This document shows positions 1 through 7,633 of a stretch of 64,000 bases of DNA, one piece after another (positions within the stretch are counted from its first letter, which is position 1; each line of letters opens with the position of its first letter). The notes below the pieces were generated by a model. It ran no database searches and had not been told where the DNA came from. It saw nothing but the letters and a program-made list of their open reading frames with translations. The DNA lies in NCBI GenBank assembly GCA_014360655.1, contig JACIXC010000006.1:102366-166365 (forward strand), in the 5' to 3' direction. A program made the position numbers and the translations under genes. Source of the DNA: Actinomycetota bacterium. Lineage in GTDB: Bacteria > Actinomycetota > Geothermincolia > Geothermincolales > RBG-13-55-18.

Positions 1-1773
1 GACCTCCTTTTCCGATTCGAAAGTTTCCTTCTTGTTTTTTCTCATATCAGCGATTTGCTGATAGTAGCCTAGTGCGAAAAGGCTCTGTTCTTCCAGGCTC
101 AATGTCTTAGGAATACCTGTTTTCAATCCATCCCAAATTTCCGTTATCTTTTCTTCATACCAGTGAGCCAATCCAGGATCCAGCTTGTTGAGGTGAAACT
201 GGCTTGTGCGTGTAAGGCGCCCCAGAACGAGAGAAGGCGTAACACTGGCAGCTGCATAATACCTCTGCACAATGCCAGCGCCCACATCTCCTAAGGCACT
301 GCGCTGTAACCTGGCAAGAATCGCCATCAACCTGCCACATTGATAAGCTGGATTTGGATATCCATCATTCAGGTCCGGTTTAATCAAATCTGCCATTTCA
401 TCACCTCCACCTTGTCGATATTGCCTTATAAGATAAGCTTTGATGAGTCCAATTCGGGCATGGTTAAACGGCTCATCTTTTATAATGTCTATTCTCATTC
501 TTTCAAGAGAATATGCTAAGGCTGATCTGGGTATTGGTTCATTGTTGACGGCAGAACGCCATAATTTTGCAACCAAGGGTGATGACAAGGGTGATGATTT
601 TGCAACCGAGGGTGGTCGGAGATCGCTAGGATTGCGCACCATCCCGCCAAGTACCGAGAAGAACTTGGGCGATTTTGCTAAGGCATCCCCACCAGATCTT
701 ATTATTGATAAATCATCAAACCATTTCCTTATATTCTCGACAAGATTTTCAAAGCGGCCTTCCATCCAGTCACGAACCATAACCCTTCCGCTCGCCCCGG
801 ATAATGTAATCGCGTAATAGTAGTTATCCTGAAGATCCGGTCTTCGCCCTGACCTTATGCTTGCCAGCAGTTCCCTCGCACGCTCCTGAGCTTGTATTTC
901 CTGTTCATCATGTCCTTCCTCCAGCCAGAATAAGGGATCATCTTCCCTTTCTACCCTCCCCTTGAACCAGTGAACGATTTTCGTTCCGGCAAGTTGTTGG
1001 CTATGATGCTCAATCAAGTAGTTAAGGGCTGCCCTGTAGGCTGAGGCTGCATTCTCTGACACTGCCGCATTTTCAGATTGTTTAAGGCCGTATGACTTAA
1101 ACGCATCCTTGTCGAAACCAATTAATACATCACCCTGTTTGCTTCCCCCCACATCTGCTAAGCCTTTTACCTTGGGGTGAGTCATAGCGGGCTCAACGCC
1201 CTCACCAGTGACGAGACAGACCATCGTCTTAGTCCCTTTTTTCTCCATGGTGATGCTCAAGTGGTGTATACGCCACCAATCATGCCACAGATTAGATTCA
1301 AGAGGGAAAACCCCAGATATACGAAAGGTGATTTTATCGGTTTCCCTTGCTCTATATTCCTCTAGCGCCTTACGTATTGCATCAAGAGAGGTATTATCGG
1401 AAATAACTTCCGCTGCCTTGCCCAATTCAGGCATGGCAGTGCTTGCCTCGCGCAGTAGAGAGACGAAATAGTCATGCTTATCCCTTGTTTTCGGATTGTC
1501 AGCCGCTTTCCCGTAGAGCGCCACGACATTCGCGGTTTCCGCCAGGAAGTGGCTTCTTCTCTCCTTGCCCTGCATAAAAGACGGGTTATATTCAGGACAT
1601 CTTTCAAAGAGTTGCCCCCGGTTATTTCTCGATCCCACATCCCCCAACTCGATGACATTCACAAATCTTCCCTCATCGTCGATCACTATTGCCCAACGAA
1701 TGTACTTAGGTGCAAAACCTGGCTCTGTTACCAGGTTATGTTCTTGCGCGAATTTCACCAGTTGTTCCAACAT
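1..1773 (-). CDS. cas8c: Type I-C Cascade large subunit Cas8c (Csd1), 3' end cut by window edge
   Basis: An uninterrupted minus-strand frame runs from ATG at 1773 to base 1 (591 codons, no stop), so the gene leaves the window close to the usual Csd1 length of about 600 residues. The start MLEQLVKFAQEH and the order directly after cas3 and cas5c fit Cas8c, the large subunit of the type I-C surveillance complex that takes part in PAM recognition and target DNA binding. The ATG overlaps the cas5c stop (TAATG), which indicates translational coupling. A short internal duplication of the type VAKSSPLSSPLVAK is visible near residue 395. Assignment rests on operon order, size and N-terminal resemblance; cas7 and the adaptation genes would lie to the left. 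Confidence 0.85.
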   Translation of the reverse strand, partial: MLEQLVKFAQEHNLVTEPGFAPKYIRWAIVIDDEGRFVNVIELGDVGSRNNRGQLFERCPEYNPSFMQGKERRSHFLAETANVVALYGKAADNPKTRDKHDYFVSLLREASTAMPELGKAAEVISDNTSLDAIRKALEEYRARETDKITFRISGVFPLESNLWHDWWRIHHLSITMEKKGTKTMVCLVTGEGVEPAMTHPKVKGLADVGGSKQGDVLIGFDKDAFKSYGLKQSENAAVSENAASAYRAALNYLIEHHSQQLAGTKIVHWFKGRVEREDDPLFWLEEGHDEQEIQAQERARELLASIRSGRRPDLQDNYYYAITLSGASGRVMVRDWMEGRFENLVENIRKWFDDLSIIRSGGDALAKSPKFFSVLGGMVRNPSDLRPPSVAKSSPLSSPLVAKLWRSAVNNEPIPRSALAYSLERMRIDIIKDEPFNHARIGLIKAYLIRQYRQGGGDEMADLIKPDLNDGYPNPAYQCGRLMAILARLQRSALGDVGAGIVQRYYAAASVTPSLVLGRLTRTSQFHLNKLDPGLAHWYEEKITEIWDGLKTGIPKTLSLEEQSLFALGYYQQIADMRKNKKETFESEKEV

Positions 1774-2528
1774 TAGATCCTACCTCCGTCTAACTTAAGG
1801 ACTTCTTCGTCGTTATCATATTCAGGAATCTCCATGACGCCGTTCACTACTTTTGCACGGAAAAGGCTGATCTTGGGCGCATCAGTAGAAGAGCCGGGTT
1901 TTGACAGGTCAAAGACGTCGTACAGCATCAGACCAATATCGATGTTTACAGGCACAGGTTCAGCTTGTATGGAATCAGGTTCCACAAGCTCAAAGTAGGC
2001 CGGGAATTCACGACATCCGAGATACGGCTGGTATATGCACTTCCCGTTGAGTGCACGCCTGCGAAACTGAGCCTCCATGGCCTTAAGGCGATCTTCATAA
2101 CCGGGCCAGGGCCTGATCTCAGCATGCAGCCTATAGCGCACATCCTTCAAAGCCATGGTTTGCCTTTGAGTCCTTCCCTCGTCGTCTCTACCAAGCATTT
2201 CTTTGGTGCCGTCAGCAAGTATCGGCTTAGGTTCCTTTTTACCGGAAATCCAGTCAAGGATTGTTCTTTCGCTCGGTGCCTTGTTCTTTACCTCGTTGCG
2301 CCGTAATGCGATGTATTTCGGCTCGGACAGCATCTCGACTTTCTTTACCTGCCATCGGAACTCAGCCTTTGAAGGGTCCCGGTTCGGTTTACAGTAAATC
2401 GCATCGAATATGGCGCGGGCTGCCGATGGGGTGATCACCGGATAGCTGAATCGTTCTACCTTTAATTCGGGGCGTGTAAAGCAGGCAAACTCCCCCCATA
2501 CCTCCAGTATCTGGTTTGTTGGTCGCAT
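1773..2528 (-). CDS. cas5c: Cas5c (Cas5d), type I-C crRNA-processing subunit
   Basis: This 251-residue protein has the RAMP-type Cas5 N-terminus (EVWGEFACFTRPELKVERFSYPVITPSAAR). Type I-C lacks Cas6, and Cas5c cleaves the pre-crRNA and then stays on the 5' handle of the crRNA. A Tyr in AIYCKP, about residue 45, sits where family members carry a catalytic Tyr; this placement is by eye. I chose ATG 2528 because AGGAGGT lies 5 bases upstream; an in-frame ATG at 2546 overlaps that ribosome site. The gene lies 22 bases after cas3 and its TAA overlaps the cas8c ATG, as expected in a compact cas3-cas5-cas8c operon. Confidence 0.92.
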   Translation of the reverse strand: MRPTNQILEVWGEFACFTRPELKVERFSYPVITPSAARAIFDAIYCKPNRDPSKAEFRWQVKKVEMLSEPKYIALRRNEVKNKAPSERTILDWISGKKEPKPILADGTKEMLGRDDEGRTQRQTMALKDVRYRLHAEIRPWPGYEDRLKAMEAQFRRRALNGKCIYQPYLGCREFPAYFELVEPDSIQAEPVPVNIDIGLMLYDVFDLSKPGSSTDAPKISLFRAKVVNGVMEIPEYDNDEEVLKLDGGRI

Positions 2529-2550
2529 AAAAGACCTCCTTTTCATAAAG

Positions 2551-4884
2551 TCAGCCTATAAGGCATTCCATTCCTTGCGGCGGGTTTAGCCCTGTTTCAA
2601 GGCTGTAATGTTCTCCGTTAAGATAAATGAACCATTCTTCTGAATAGCTGTCCCTGCCGAGAGGGACGGGCTCGATATAGGATAGTAACGGGTCATCAAA
2701 CCCGGGCTTGAATAACCCCACAGCGTATGGCCTCGCTTTCGTTATCCACTTGGCATTCAAGCCGGCCTTTCGCACTTCTTCTTCCAACTCGTTAAATACG
2801 GCAGGCTCATAAGGAACGAGTATGTTGATCGCTGGCTTCTCAATGACATGATAGCTTTCGGATACTTTTACGAAATCACGCAGGTTAATGCCTTCAAGTA
2901 GATCTTCCTTCTTCCGTTCCGGCCTCGCGATATCGTAGAGCTCCCGGTAGTATTCTTCGAATATACGAGGTGAATTAATGTCCAGACCATGATCGCCGTA
3001 CTTAGCGAGGAGTATCTTCATCACCTCGGTAGCTTGCCTGTAAGCACCATCCGGGTATATGTTTTCCCCCTCGGTGCTTTCAGGCAAGAACAGCACCACC
3101 TCGCCCTCCTCAAGCCGGCCATTCCTGTTGCAACGACCAGCAGCCTGGGCAATCGAATCCAAGGGACCCAAAGCTCTGTATACGAGCGGGAAATCAATGT
3201 CGACTCCTGCTTCAACACATTGCGTGGAAACAAGGAGGCAAGGCTCTCCTTTATCAAGGCGCAGACGCACTTCCTTTATGACTTCTTGTCTGTGTGCAGG
3301 GCACATGTTAGTGGAGAGGTGAAATACGTCTTCTACTCCCATCCTGATGAGCTCATCATAAAGCGTAAGGGCATGCCTTTTTAGATTTACTATACAGAGC
3401 ACCTGACCATGTGCGTCGTTTGCCAGCTCTTTCGCCAGATCATTCCAGGATACCGTTTCCCTTATATCCTGCGGCCACCTTGCCCTGTTGCGGCGCGCCC
3501 GTTCATATAGCTTCAGTTCTTCAGGAACTATCTCCCTTGGGTTCCAACCACGCACGTAATGCTTCCTTATGTGCGCATCGAGGTGGGAAAAAGCTGGTTG
3601 GGTCGCAGTTGAAAACACTATTGTTGAATTGTATCTCTCGGACAGGTGTGATAATGTCGCGAGGGTAGGTATCACAAGGCCAATGGGTAATGTCTGCACT
3701 TCATCGAATAAGATCACGCTATTAGCCAATCTGTGTAGCTTACGGCAGGCTGAAGGTCGATTAGAAAAGAGAGACTCGAGGAACTGGACACTCGTGGTCA
3801 CGATAATCGGTGCATCCCAGTTCTCGGTGAGCAGCCTTTCTTGCTGATGAAATTCTTGCTCATCATCGGAAGTAACGCCATCAACTGCTCTTTTGCCTCC
3901 ACGTATGCCGGATAGGCTATGATGCTCAAGGACATATCTTCTGGCGTCGCGGGCATCTATCGCAGATGCCAGTGCTTTGCGATATTCAGAAACCGTCTGA
4001 TCGATTATGCTCAGATAAGGAATCACCGTGATTATCCGTTCCAAGTTATTATGCAAAGCATGCTTGACAGCGAAGGCCAACATGCTCAAGGTCTTTCCCG
4101 TTCCCGTTGGGGCCGTGAGAGTGAACAGGCCATGTTTGTTTTCTGCTGCAGCGAGGCAAGCATGCAGCAGGTCTGATCGCATTTTTCGAACAGAAGGTGA
4201 GGCTCCAGACTTCATGGAGAGTTCGCCAAGATATCCAAGTAGATGTTCCAAAAGCGTGTCTGGGTTAAGCTTCAAGCCGGGTTCACTATAGCTCCTGGCA
4301 CCCTTTTCTTGTGCATTAAAATGCGCCTCTGTTTCGATATAATCCGCATCCACAAGGGTGGAGAAGAGCATGCGGATATCGAGCATACCAGCTATTTTGG
4401 AATCATCGGAATGTTTGTATATAGATTTACCGATTTGTTCTTTAGCGGGTAGCTCGAGGCCATCCTTCTCCAGCCTCTCAAGCAGATTTCTCATATCAGG
4501 CTCGGATAGAACCAGACCCTCGGTATTATTGATTTCTAACTTCGCAGGATCAAGGTCGCCCAAGGAGCTCTTCGAGGCCCTTTGAAGGCCTTTATGGTGT
4601 CCCTGGATGGAAAGTGCCGCTGCAATGCCCGACATTTGATACTTTGATAAGGCTATCCATGCGCCGTTCGACCAGTGGTCGACTCCCCTAATCTCTCCGC
4701 GCAACCTTTGCTGAAACTTATCGCCATATTTCCCTATATCATGCAATATTCCTGCGATATATGCCTCTAAAGAAGCATCGAACGCTTCAGCATATTTGGA
4801 GGCTCTCTCAGCCACTAGCCGAAGATGCGATTTTAATGGATCAACTTCACCGACAGAGTTTGAGGTATGTGCTAGATATTCCAT
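2551..4884 (-). CDS. cas3: Cas3 HD nuclease-helicase, type I-C
   Basis: This 777-residue protein degrades target DNA recruited by Cascade. The N-terminal HD domain shows an early His, then LHDIGKYGDKFQ and DHWSNGAW. The SF2 helicase has Walker A APTGTGKTLS (about residue 260), a DEVQ box in ILFDEVQTLP, motif III FSTATQPAF and a C-terminal helicase half with STQCVEAGVDIDF and QAAGRCNRNG. HD and helicase are fused in the usual type I-C order and length. An in-frame TGA upstream of ATG 4884 limits the start, and the ribosome site is weak. It is the first gene of the visible cas operon; its upstream region is one copy of the 143-bp repeat that borders the IS256 element. Confidence 0.95.
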   Translation of the reverse strand: MEYLAHTSNSVGEVDPLKSHLRLVAERASKYAEAFDASLEAYIAGILHDIGKYGDKFQQRLRGEIRGVDHWSNGAWIALSKYQMSGIAAALSIQGHHKGLQRASKSSLGDLDPAKLEINNTEGLVLSEPDMRNLLERLEKDGLELPAKEQIGKSIYKHSDDSKIAGMLDIRMLFSTLVDADYIETEAHFNAQEKGARSYSEPGLKLNPDTLLEHLLGYLGELSMKSGASPSVRKMRSDLLHACLAAAENKHGLFTLTAPTGTGKTLSMLAFAVKHALHNNLERIITVIPYLSIIDQTVSEYRKALASAIDARDARRYVLEHHSLSGIRGGKRAVDGVTSDDEQEFHQQERLLTENWDAPIIVTTSVQFLESLFSNRPSACRKLHRLANSVILFDEVQTLPIGLVIPTLATLSHLSERYNSTIVFSTATQPAFSHLDAHIRKHYVRGWNPREIVPEELKLYERARRNRARWPQDIRETVSWNDLAKELANDAHGQVLCIVNLKRHALTLYDELIRMGVEDVFHLSTNMCPAHRQEVIKEVRLRLDKGEPCLLVSTQCVEAGVDIDFPLVYRALGPLDSIAQAAGRCNRNGRLEEGEVVLFLPESTEGENIYPDGAYRQATEVMKILLAKYGDHGLDINSPRIFEEYYRELYDIARPERKKEDLLEGINLRDFVKVSESYHVIEKPAINILVPYEPAVFNELEEEVRKAGLNAKWITKARPYAVGLFKPGFDDPLLSYIEPVPLGRDSYSEEWFIYLNGEHYSLETGLNPPQGMECLIG

Positions 4885-4902
4885 CTCCGCACACCCTATC
4901 AG

Positions 4903-5045
4903 TCATCCGACAGCCTTATCTTGAAAATGTTCATTCTGGTATCGTTTAACTTATGATTTTCTTATACATCATGGCAGTGACAACATTATGGCAGTGGCAA
5001 GATTGATTTTTCAGAAGGTGAAGTTGCAATTTGCAGGCCTTTTCT
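4903..5045. repeat. 143-bp direct repeat, left copy (cas3 upstream region)
   Basis: This segment matches 6318-6460 with 3 mismatches in 143 bases (offset 1415). It ends exactly where the IS256 element begins. It also contains two internal copies of ATGGCAGTGRCAA. Because it fills the space upstream of cas3 it may carry the cas promoter, but no convincing -35/-10 pair was seen on the minus strand. Confidence 0.9.
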
Positions 5046-6317
5046 GGATAGCGTCAAGGAATTTGTGTCCATTGATCTAGCCTTCCTCTTCTGACACCAA
5101 ATTGTTGAAACCCCGGAGCCGTCTCTGTTGCAGCTTTTCGTTCTCGAATTTGAGTATGAGATAGAGCACGGATACGAGGCTCTCCTCCGAGGAGAAGGCC
5201 TCGATGGTCTTGCACCTGCGCTTGATCTCCTTGTTGATCCTCTCCAACTGGTTGGTGGTGTAGATATAGGGGCGCACCTGCTCCGGGTATTTCATGAATG
5301 CGGTTAAGTGGGAGAAGTTCTCTCGCCAGTAGCGCACCAGGGATGGATAGCGTTTCTTCCAGGTTTCCGCAAAGGAGGCCAGAGCCCGCTCGGCCTTCTT
5401 CTGATCATCGGCCCTGTAGATGGTCTTGAGACCCGAGAGCACATCGGAGCAGTCGGAGCGCCTCACCCTGGTGCGTGCGTTGCGGACCGCGTGCACGCAG
5501 CAGAGCTGGTGATCGCAGGAGGGGAATACGGAGCGCGAGGCCTCCTCGATGCCCGAAAGGTCATCGGAGACCACGATGTCTATGCGCTCCACGCCCCTTT
5601 CCTTGAGCTCTCCGAAGATCTCCCGCCAGGCATGCGCGCTCTCGCCCTCACCTCCCATGAGGAAGAAGCCCAGGATCTCCCGCCGGCCCTCGTGGTCGGT
5701 GCCCTGGGCGATGTACACCGGCTCCTTCTCGTAGGTGCCGCGGCGCAGGGAGAGGAAGACGGCGTCGATCACTACCGAGAAGTAGGCCTGCTTGAGCGGC
5801 CGCATCCGCCAGGCCTCTATCTCTGCCTCCGCCACCCGGGCCAGCTTGGCTATGGAGGAGTGAGAGTAGAGGGTGCCGTAGATGGCCTCGATAACCTGCT
5901 GGATCCGGCGGGTATTGATGCCGCACTGGAACATGATGAGGATGAGGTCCCCCAGATCCACCGAGGCCCGCCTCTTGCCCGGTAGTATGGCGGGGTAGAA
6001 CTCCCCGGAGCGCGTCCTGGGCACCCTCAGGTCCTCTATGAGCCCTCTTGAGGTGATGAGGGAACGCTCGTAGAAGCCGTTGCCCTTGTCCTCCGGATGC
6101 TCCTCCAGGAAGAGCTCCCTTTCCTCGGTCATCAGTCGCTGCATGATCGCCTTTTCCCTCTGCTTGACCTCTTCCCTTACCTGTGTGACCATTTCCCTTG
6201 AGGCATGTTCATTACGTTCAGCCATAGCCTTCCTCCTTGTTTGGTTGCTCACCTATACAAGAGGAAGGCTATCTATTGTCGCTCTAGGAGTCCAGACACA
6301 ATTTGTTATACGCTACC
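5046..6317 (-). mobile_element. IS256-family insertion sequence
   Basis: The element is about 1.27 kb with one transposase gene and imperfect terminal inverted repeats. The left end carries TAGCGT...GTGTCC from 5049. The right end, read inward on the other strand from 6315, carries TAGCGT...GTGTCT, 16 of 22 positions matching. The usual 8-9-bp target duplication is not seen; a 143-bp direct repeat abuts both ends instead. Exact ends are uncertain by a few bases. Confidence 0.85.
5077..6225 (-). CDS. IS256-family (mutator-type) transposase
   Basis: This 382-residue DDE transposase is near full family length. The catalytic acids can be placed in VVIDAVFLS (first Asp), VVSDDLSGIEEA (second Asp) and TTNQLERINKEIKRR (Glu), the last being a typical IS256 C-terminal signature. 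The CHAVRN segment lies between the second Asp and the Glu. I chose ATG 6225 because AGGAGG lies a few bases upstream; an in-frame start at 6252 is possible. The frame is intact, so the element may still be mobile. It separates the cas operon from the stress-protein gene and reads in the same direction as cas. Confidence 0.95.
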   Translation of the reverse strand: MAERNEHASREMVTQVREEVKQREKAIMQRLMTEERELFLEEHPEDKGNGFYERSLITSRGLIEDLRVPRTRSGEFYPAILPGKRRASVDLGDLILIMFQCGINTRRIQQVIEAIYGTLYSHSSIAKLARVAEAEIEAWRMRPLKQAYFSVVIDAVFLSLRRGTYEKEPVYIAQGTDHEGRREILGFFLMGGEGESAHAWREIFGELKERGVERIDIVVSDDLSGIEEASRSVFPSCDHQLCCVHAVRNARTRVRRSDCSDVLSGLKTIYRADDQKKAERALASFAETWKKRYPSLVRYWRENFSHLTAFMKYPEQVRPYIYTTNQLERINKEIKRRCKTIEAFSSEESLVSVLYLILKFENEKLQQRRLRGFNNLVSEEEG

Positions 6318-6460
6318 TCATCCGACAGCCTTATCTTGAAAATGTTCATTCTGGTATCGTTTGACTTATGATTTTCTTATACATCATGGCAGTGACAACA
6401 TTATGGCAGTGGCAAGGTTGATTTTTCAGAAGGTGAAGTTGCAATTTGCAGGACTTTTCT
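6318..6460. repeat. 143-bp direct repeat, right copy
   Basis: This is the second copy of the 4903-5045 sequence and begins directly at the right end of the IS256 element. The two copies differ at three positions (A/G in GTTTRACTT, A/G in GGCAARGTTG, C/A in GGMCTTTTCT). Confidence 0.9.
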
Positions 6461-6633
6461 GCATTCGGGATCGAGTTTTAGCAGTTCATCCTGGTTAAGA
6501 CGCAAATATAAACCAATGAAGGGTGAAGTAGCCTGTGGAAATGTGGTATGTTTCGTTAGGGAAACTCTCTTCGGATGCTGCCGGCTTTGCGGAGAGGATT
6601 CCCGAAAAAGATCTTGATGAGGGGAGTAAGGGT

Positions 6634-7089
6634 ATGTTGAGCAAGGTGCTCATTCCCACGGATGGTTCGGAGACGGCCCGCAAGGCCATGGATTTCGCCG
6701 CCCGCCTGCTTGCCGGGAGCTCCTGCGAGGTGGTCCTCCTCGCGGTGGTTGAGGAGCCGGCGTACGCCACCTTCTGGTCGGACGGCCTCGTCGCCCCGGA
6801 GGTCATCCTCCCTCCCACGGAGGAGTTGAAGGAGGAACTGCGCGGCAAGGCGGAGGAGACCTTGTCCGCCGAGGCGGAATCCCTGCGGGCGGCCGGATTG
6901 CGCACGACCGTAAGGCTCCGTTTCGGCAACCCCGCGACGGAGATACTGCAGGAGGCGGAGGACGGCGGCTACGAGATGATCGTCATGGGCAGTCACGGCC
7001 GGGGCGTCCTGGGAGGATTCCTCCTGGGCTCGGTGAGCAACCGGGTGGTGCACCACGCGAAATGTCCCGTCCTCGTGGTGCGCGGTTGA
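6634..7089 (+). CDS. Universal stress protein, UspA family
   Basis: This 151-residue single-domain Usp begins MLSKVLIPTDGSETARKA and ends with GSHGRGVLGGFLLGSVS, the G-x2-G-x9-G-S ATP-binding pattern, followed by CPVLVV. Such proteins bind ATP in the cytoplasm and help cells survive starvation or energy stress; the exact role here is unknown. I chose ATG 6634 because GAGGGGAG precedes it by about 8 bases and the Usp fold begins there; a longer frame from 6535 would add 33 residues with no Usp similarity. It stands alone between the IS256 repeat and a strong promoter that starts the next operon. Confidence 0.92.
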   Translation: MLSKVLIPTDGSETARKAMDFAARLLAGSSCEVVLLAVVEEPAYATFWSDGLVAPEVILPPTEELKEELRGKAEETLSAEAESLRAAGLRTTVRLRFGNPATEILQEAEDGGYEMIVMGSHGRGVLGGFLLGSVSNRVVHHAKCPVLVVRG

Positions 7090-7091
7090 GT

Positions 7092-7120
7092 TTGACAGGG
7101 CGGGGCGGCAAGCGTATATT
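7092..7120 (+). promoter_or_regulatory. Strong sigma-70-type promoter of the T-box/HcyBio operon
   Basis: TTGACA at 7092-7097 and TATATT at 7115-7120 are separated by 17 bases, close to the housekeeping consensus. The start site would fall near 7127, just ahead of the T-box leader. Confidence 0.85.
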
Positions 7121-7126
7121 ATCCCT

Positions 7127-7429
7127 ATTCCCCGCGGCTGGGGATTATTGACAATCGCATAGACACCGCGAAAGGCGATGAAGGGGAGGAGTAAGCCCGC
7201 GGGTAGCGCTACAGAGAGCCGGGCCGAGGTTGAGAACCGGTGCGCGAAGCGGGCCGAAGATGGCCCCGGAGCTGCCCGCTGAAAGCGAGGAGCGAAGAGC
7301 GAGGAGCGAGTAGGCGAGGACGGAAGCCCCCGTTACCATGGGCGAGGGTATCGCGCCGCGGCGCCGTACCCGGTGCGGGTGATACGGTAGTGCATACCGC
7401 CGTGCGCCTTCGCCGGCGGTATTTCTTTT
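7127..7429 (+). ncRNA. T-box leader with methionine (AUG) specifier
   Basis: The segment carries T-box landmarks in order: GGAGGAGTAA early in Stem I (near 7180), AGAGAGC at 7213-7219, the GGTTGAGAACC distal region, GAAG-ATG-G with the specifier ATG at 7260-7262, CCCGGAGCTGCCCGCTGAA, GAGTAGGCGAGGACGG and CCCCGTTACC near 7329. It ends in an intrinsic terminator. The specifier would pair with the anticodon of tRNA-Met, so uncharged tRNA-Met should permit read-through. That agrees with the downstream homocysteine (methionine precursor) genes. The T-box bulge normally reads GGGTGGNACC; the nearest match here is GGGTGATACGG at 7377-7387, so the tRNA-end contact is atypical. Confidence 0.82.
7394..7429 (+). 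terminator. T-box attenuator terminator
   Basis: The stem ATACCGCCG (7394-7402) pairs with CGGCGGTAT (7414-7422) and is followed by TTTCTTTT. The 5' arm can pair instead with the upstream CGGTA (7385-7389), the expected antiterminator alternative. Confidence 0.85.
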
Positions 7430-7455
7430 CGCGGGAACGGGAGCACGTGCGCATC

Positions 7456-7480
7456 ACCCGGGGCCGGGCCCCCGGGTTTT
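7456..7480 (+). terminator. Second terminator-like hairpin in the HcyBio 5' UTR
   Basis: ACCCGGGG (7456-7463) pairs perfectly with CCCCGGGT (7470-7477) and is followed by TTTT. A third hairpin, AGGAGCCG/CGGCTCCT, lies at 7497-7523 without a T tract. Both lie between the T-box terminator and the gene. Confidence 0.55.
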
Positions 7481-7633
7481 GCGCGGGGCGTGGTCCAGGA
7501 GCCGGCCCCGGGTGTCGGCTCCTGCCGTTGGCCACGGATGTAGACAGGGAAAGGAAGGTGATGGCGTTGCTATGGATCATGCGCGGCCTCCCAGGGTGAA
7601 ATGGTAAATAATGGAATGGGAGGTATCTGCAAA

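Noticed and set aside
1..6460. CRISPR array near the cas genes
   Set aside because: No series of about 32-bp repeats with spacers was found; the 143-bp pair is a repeat of another kind.
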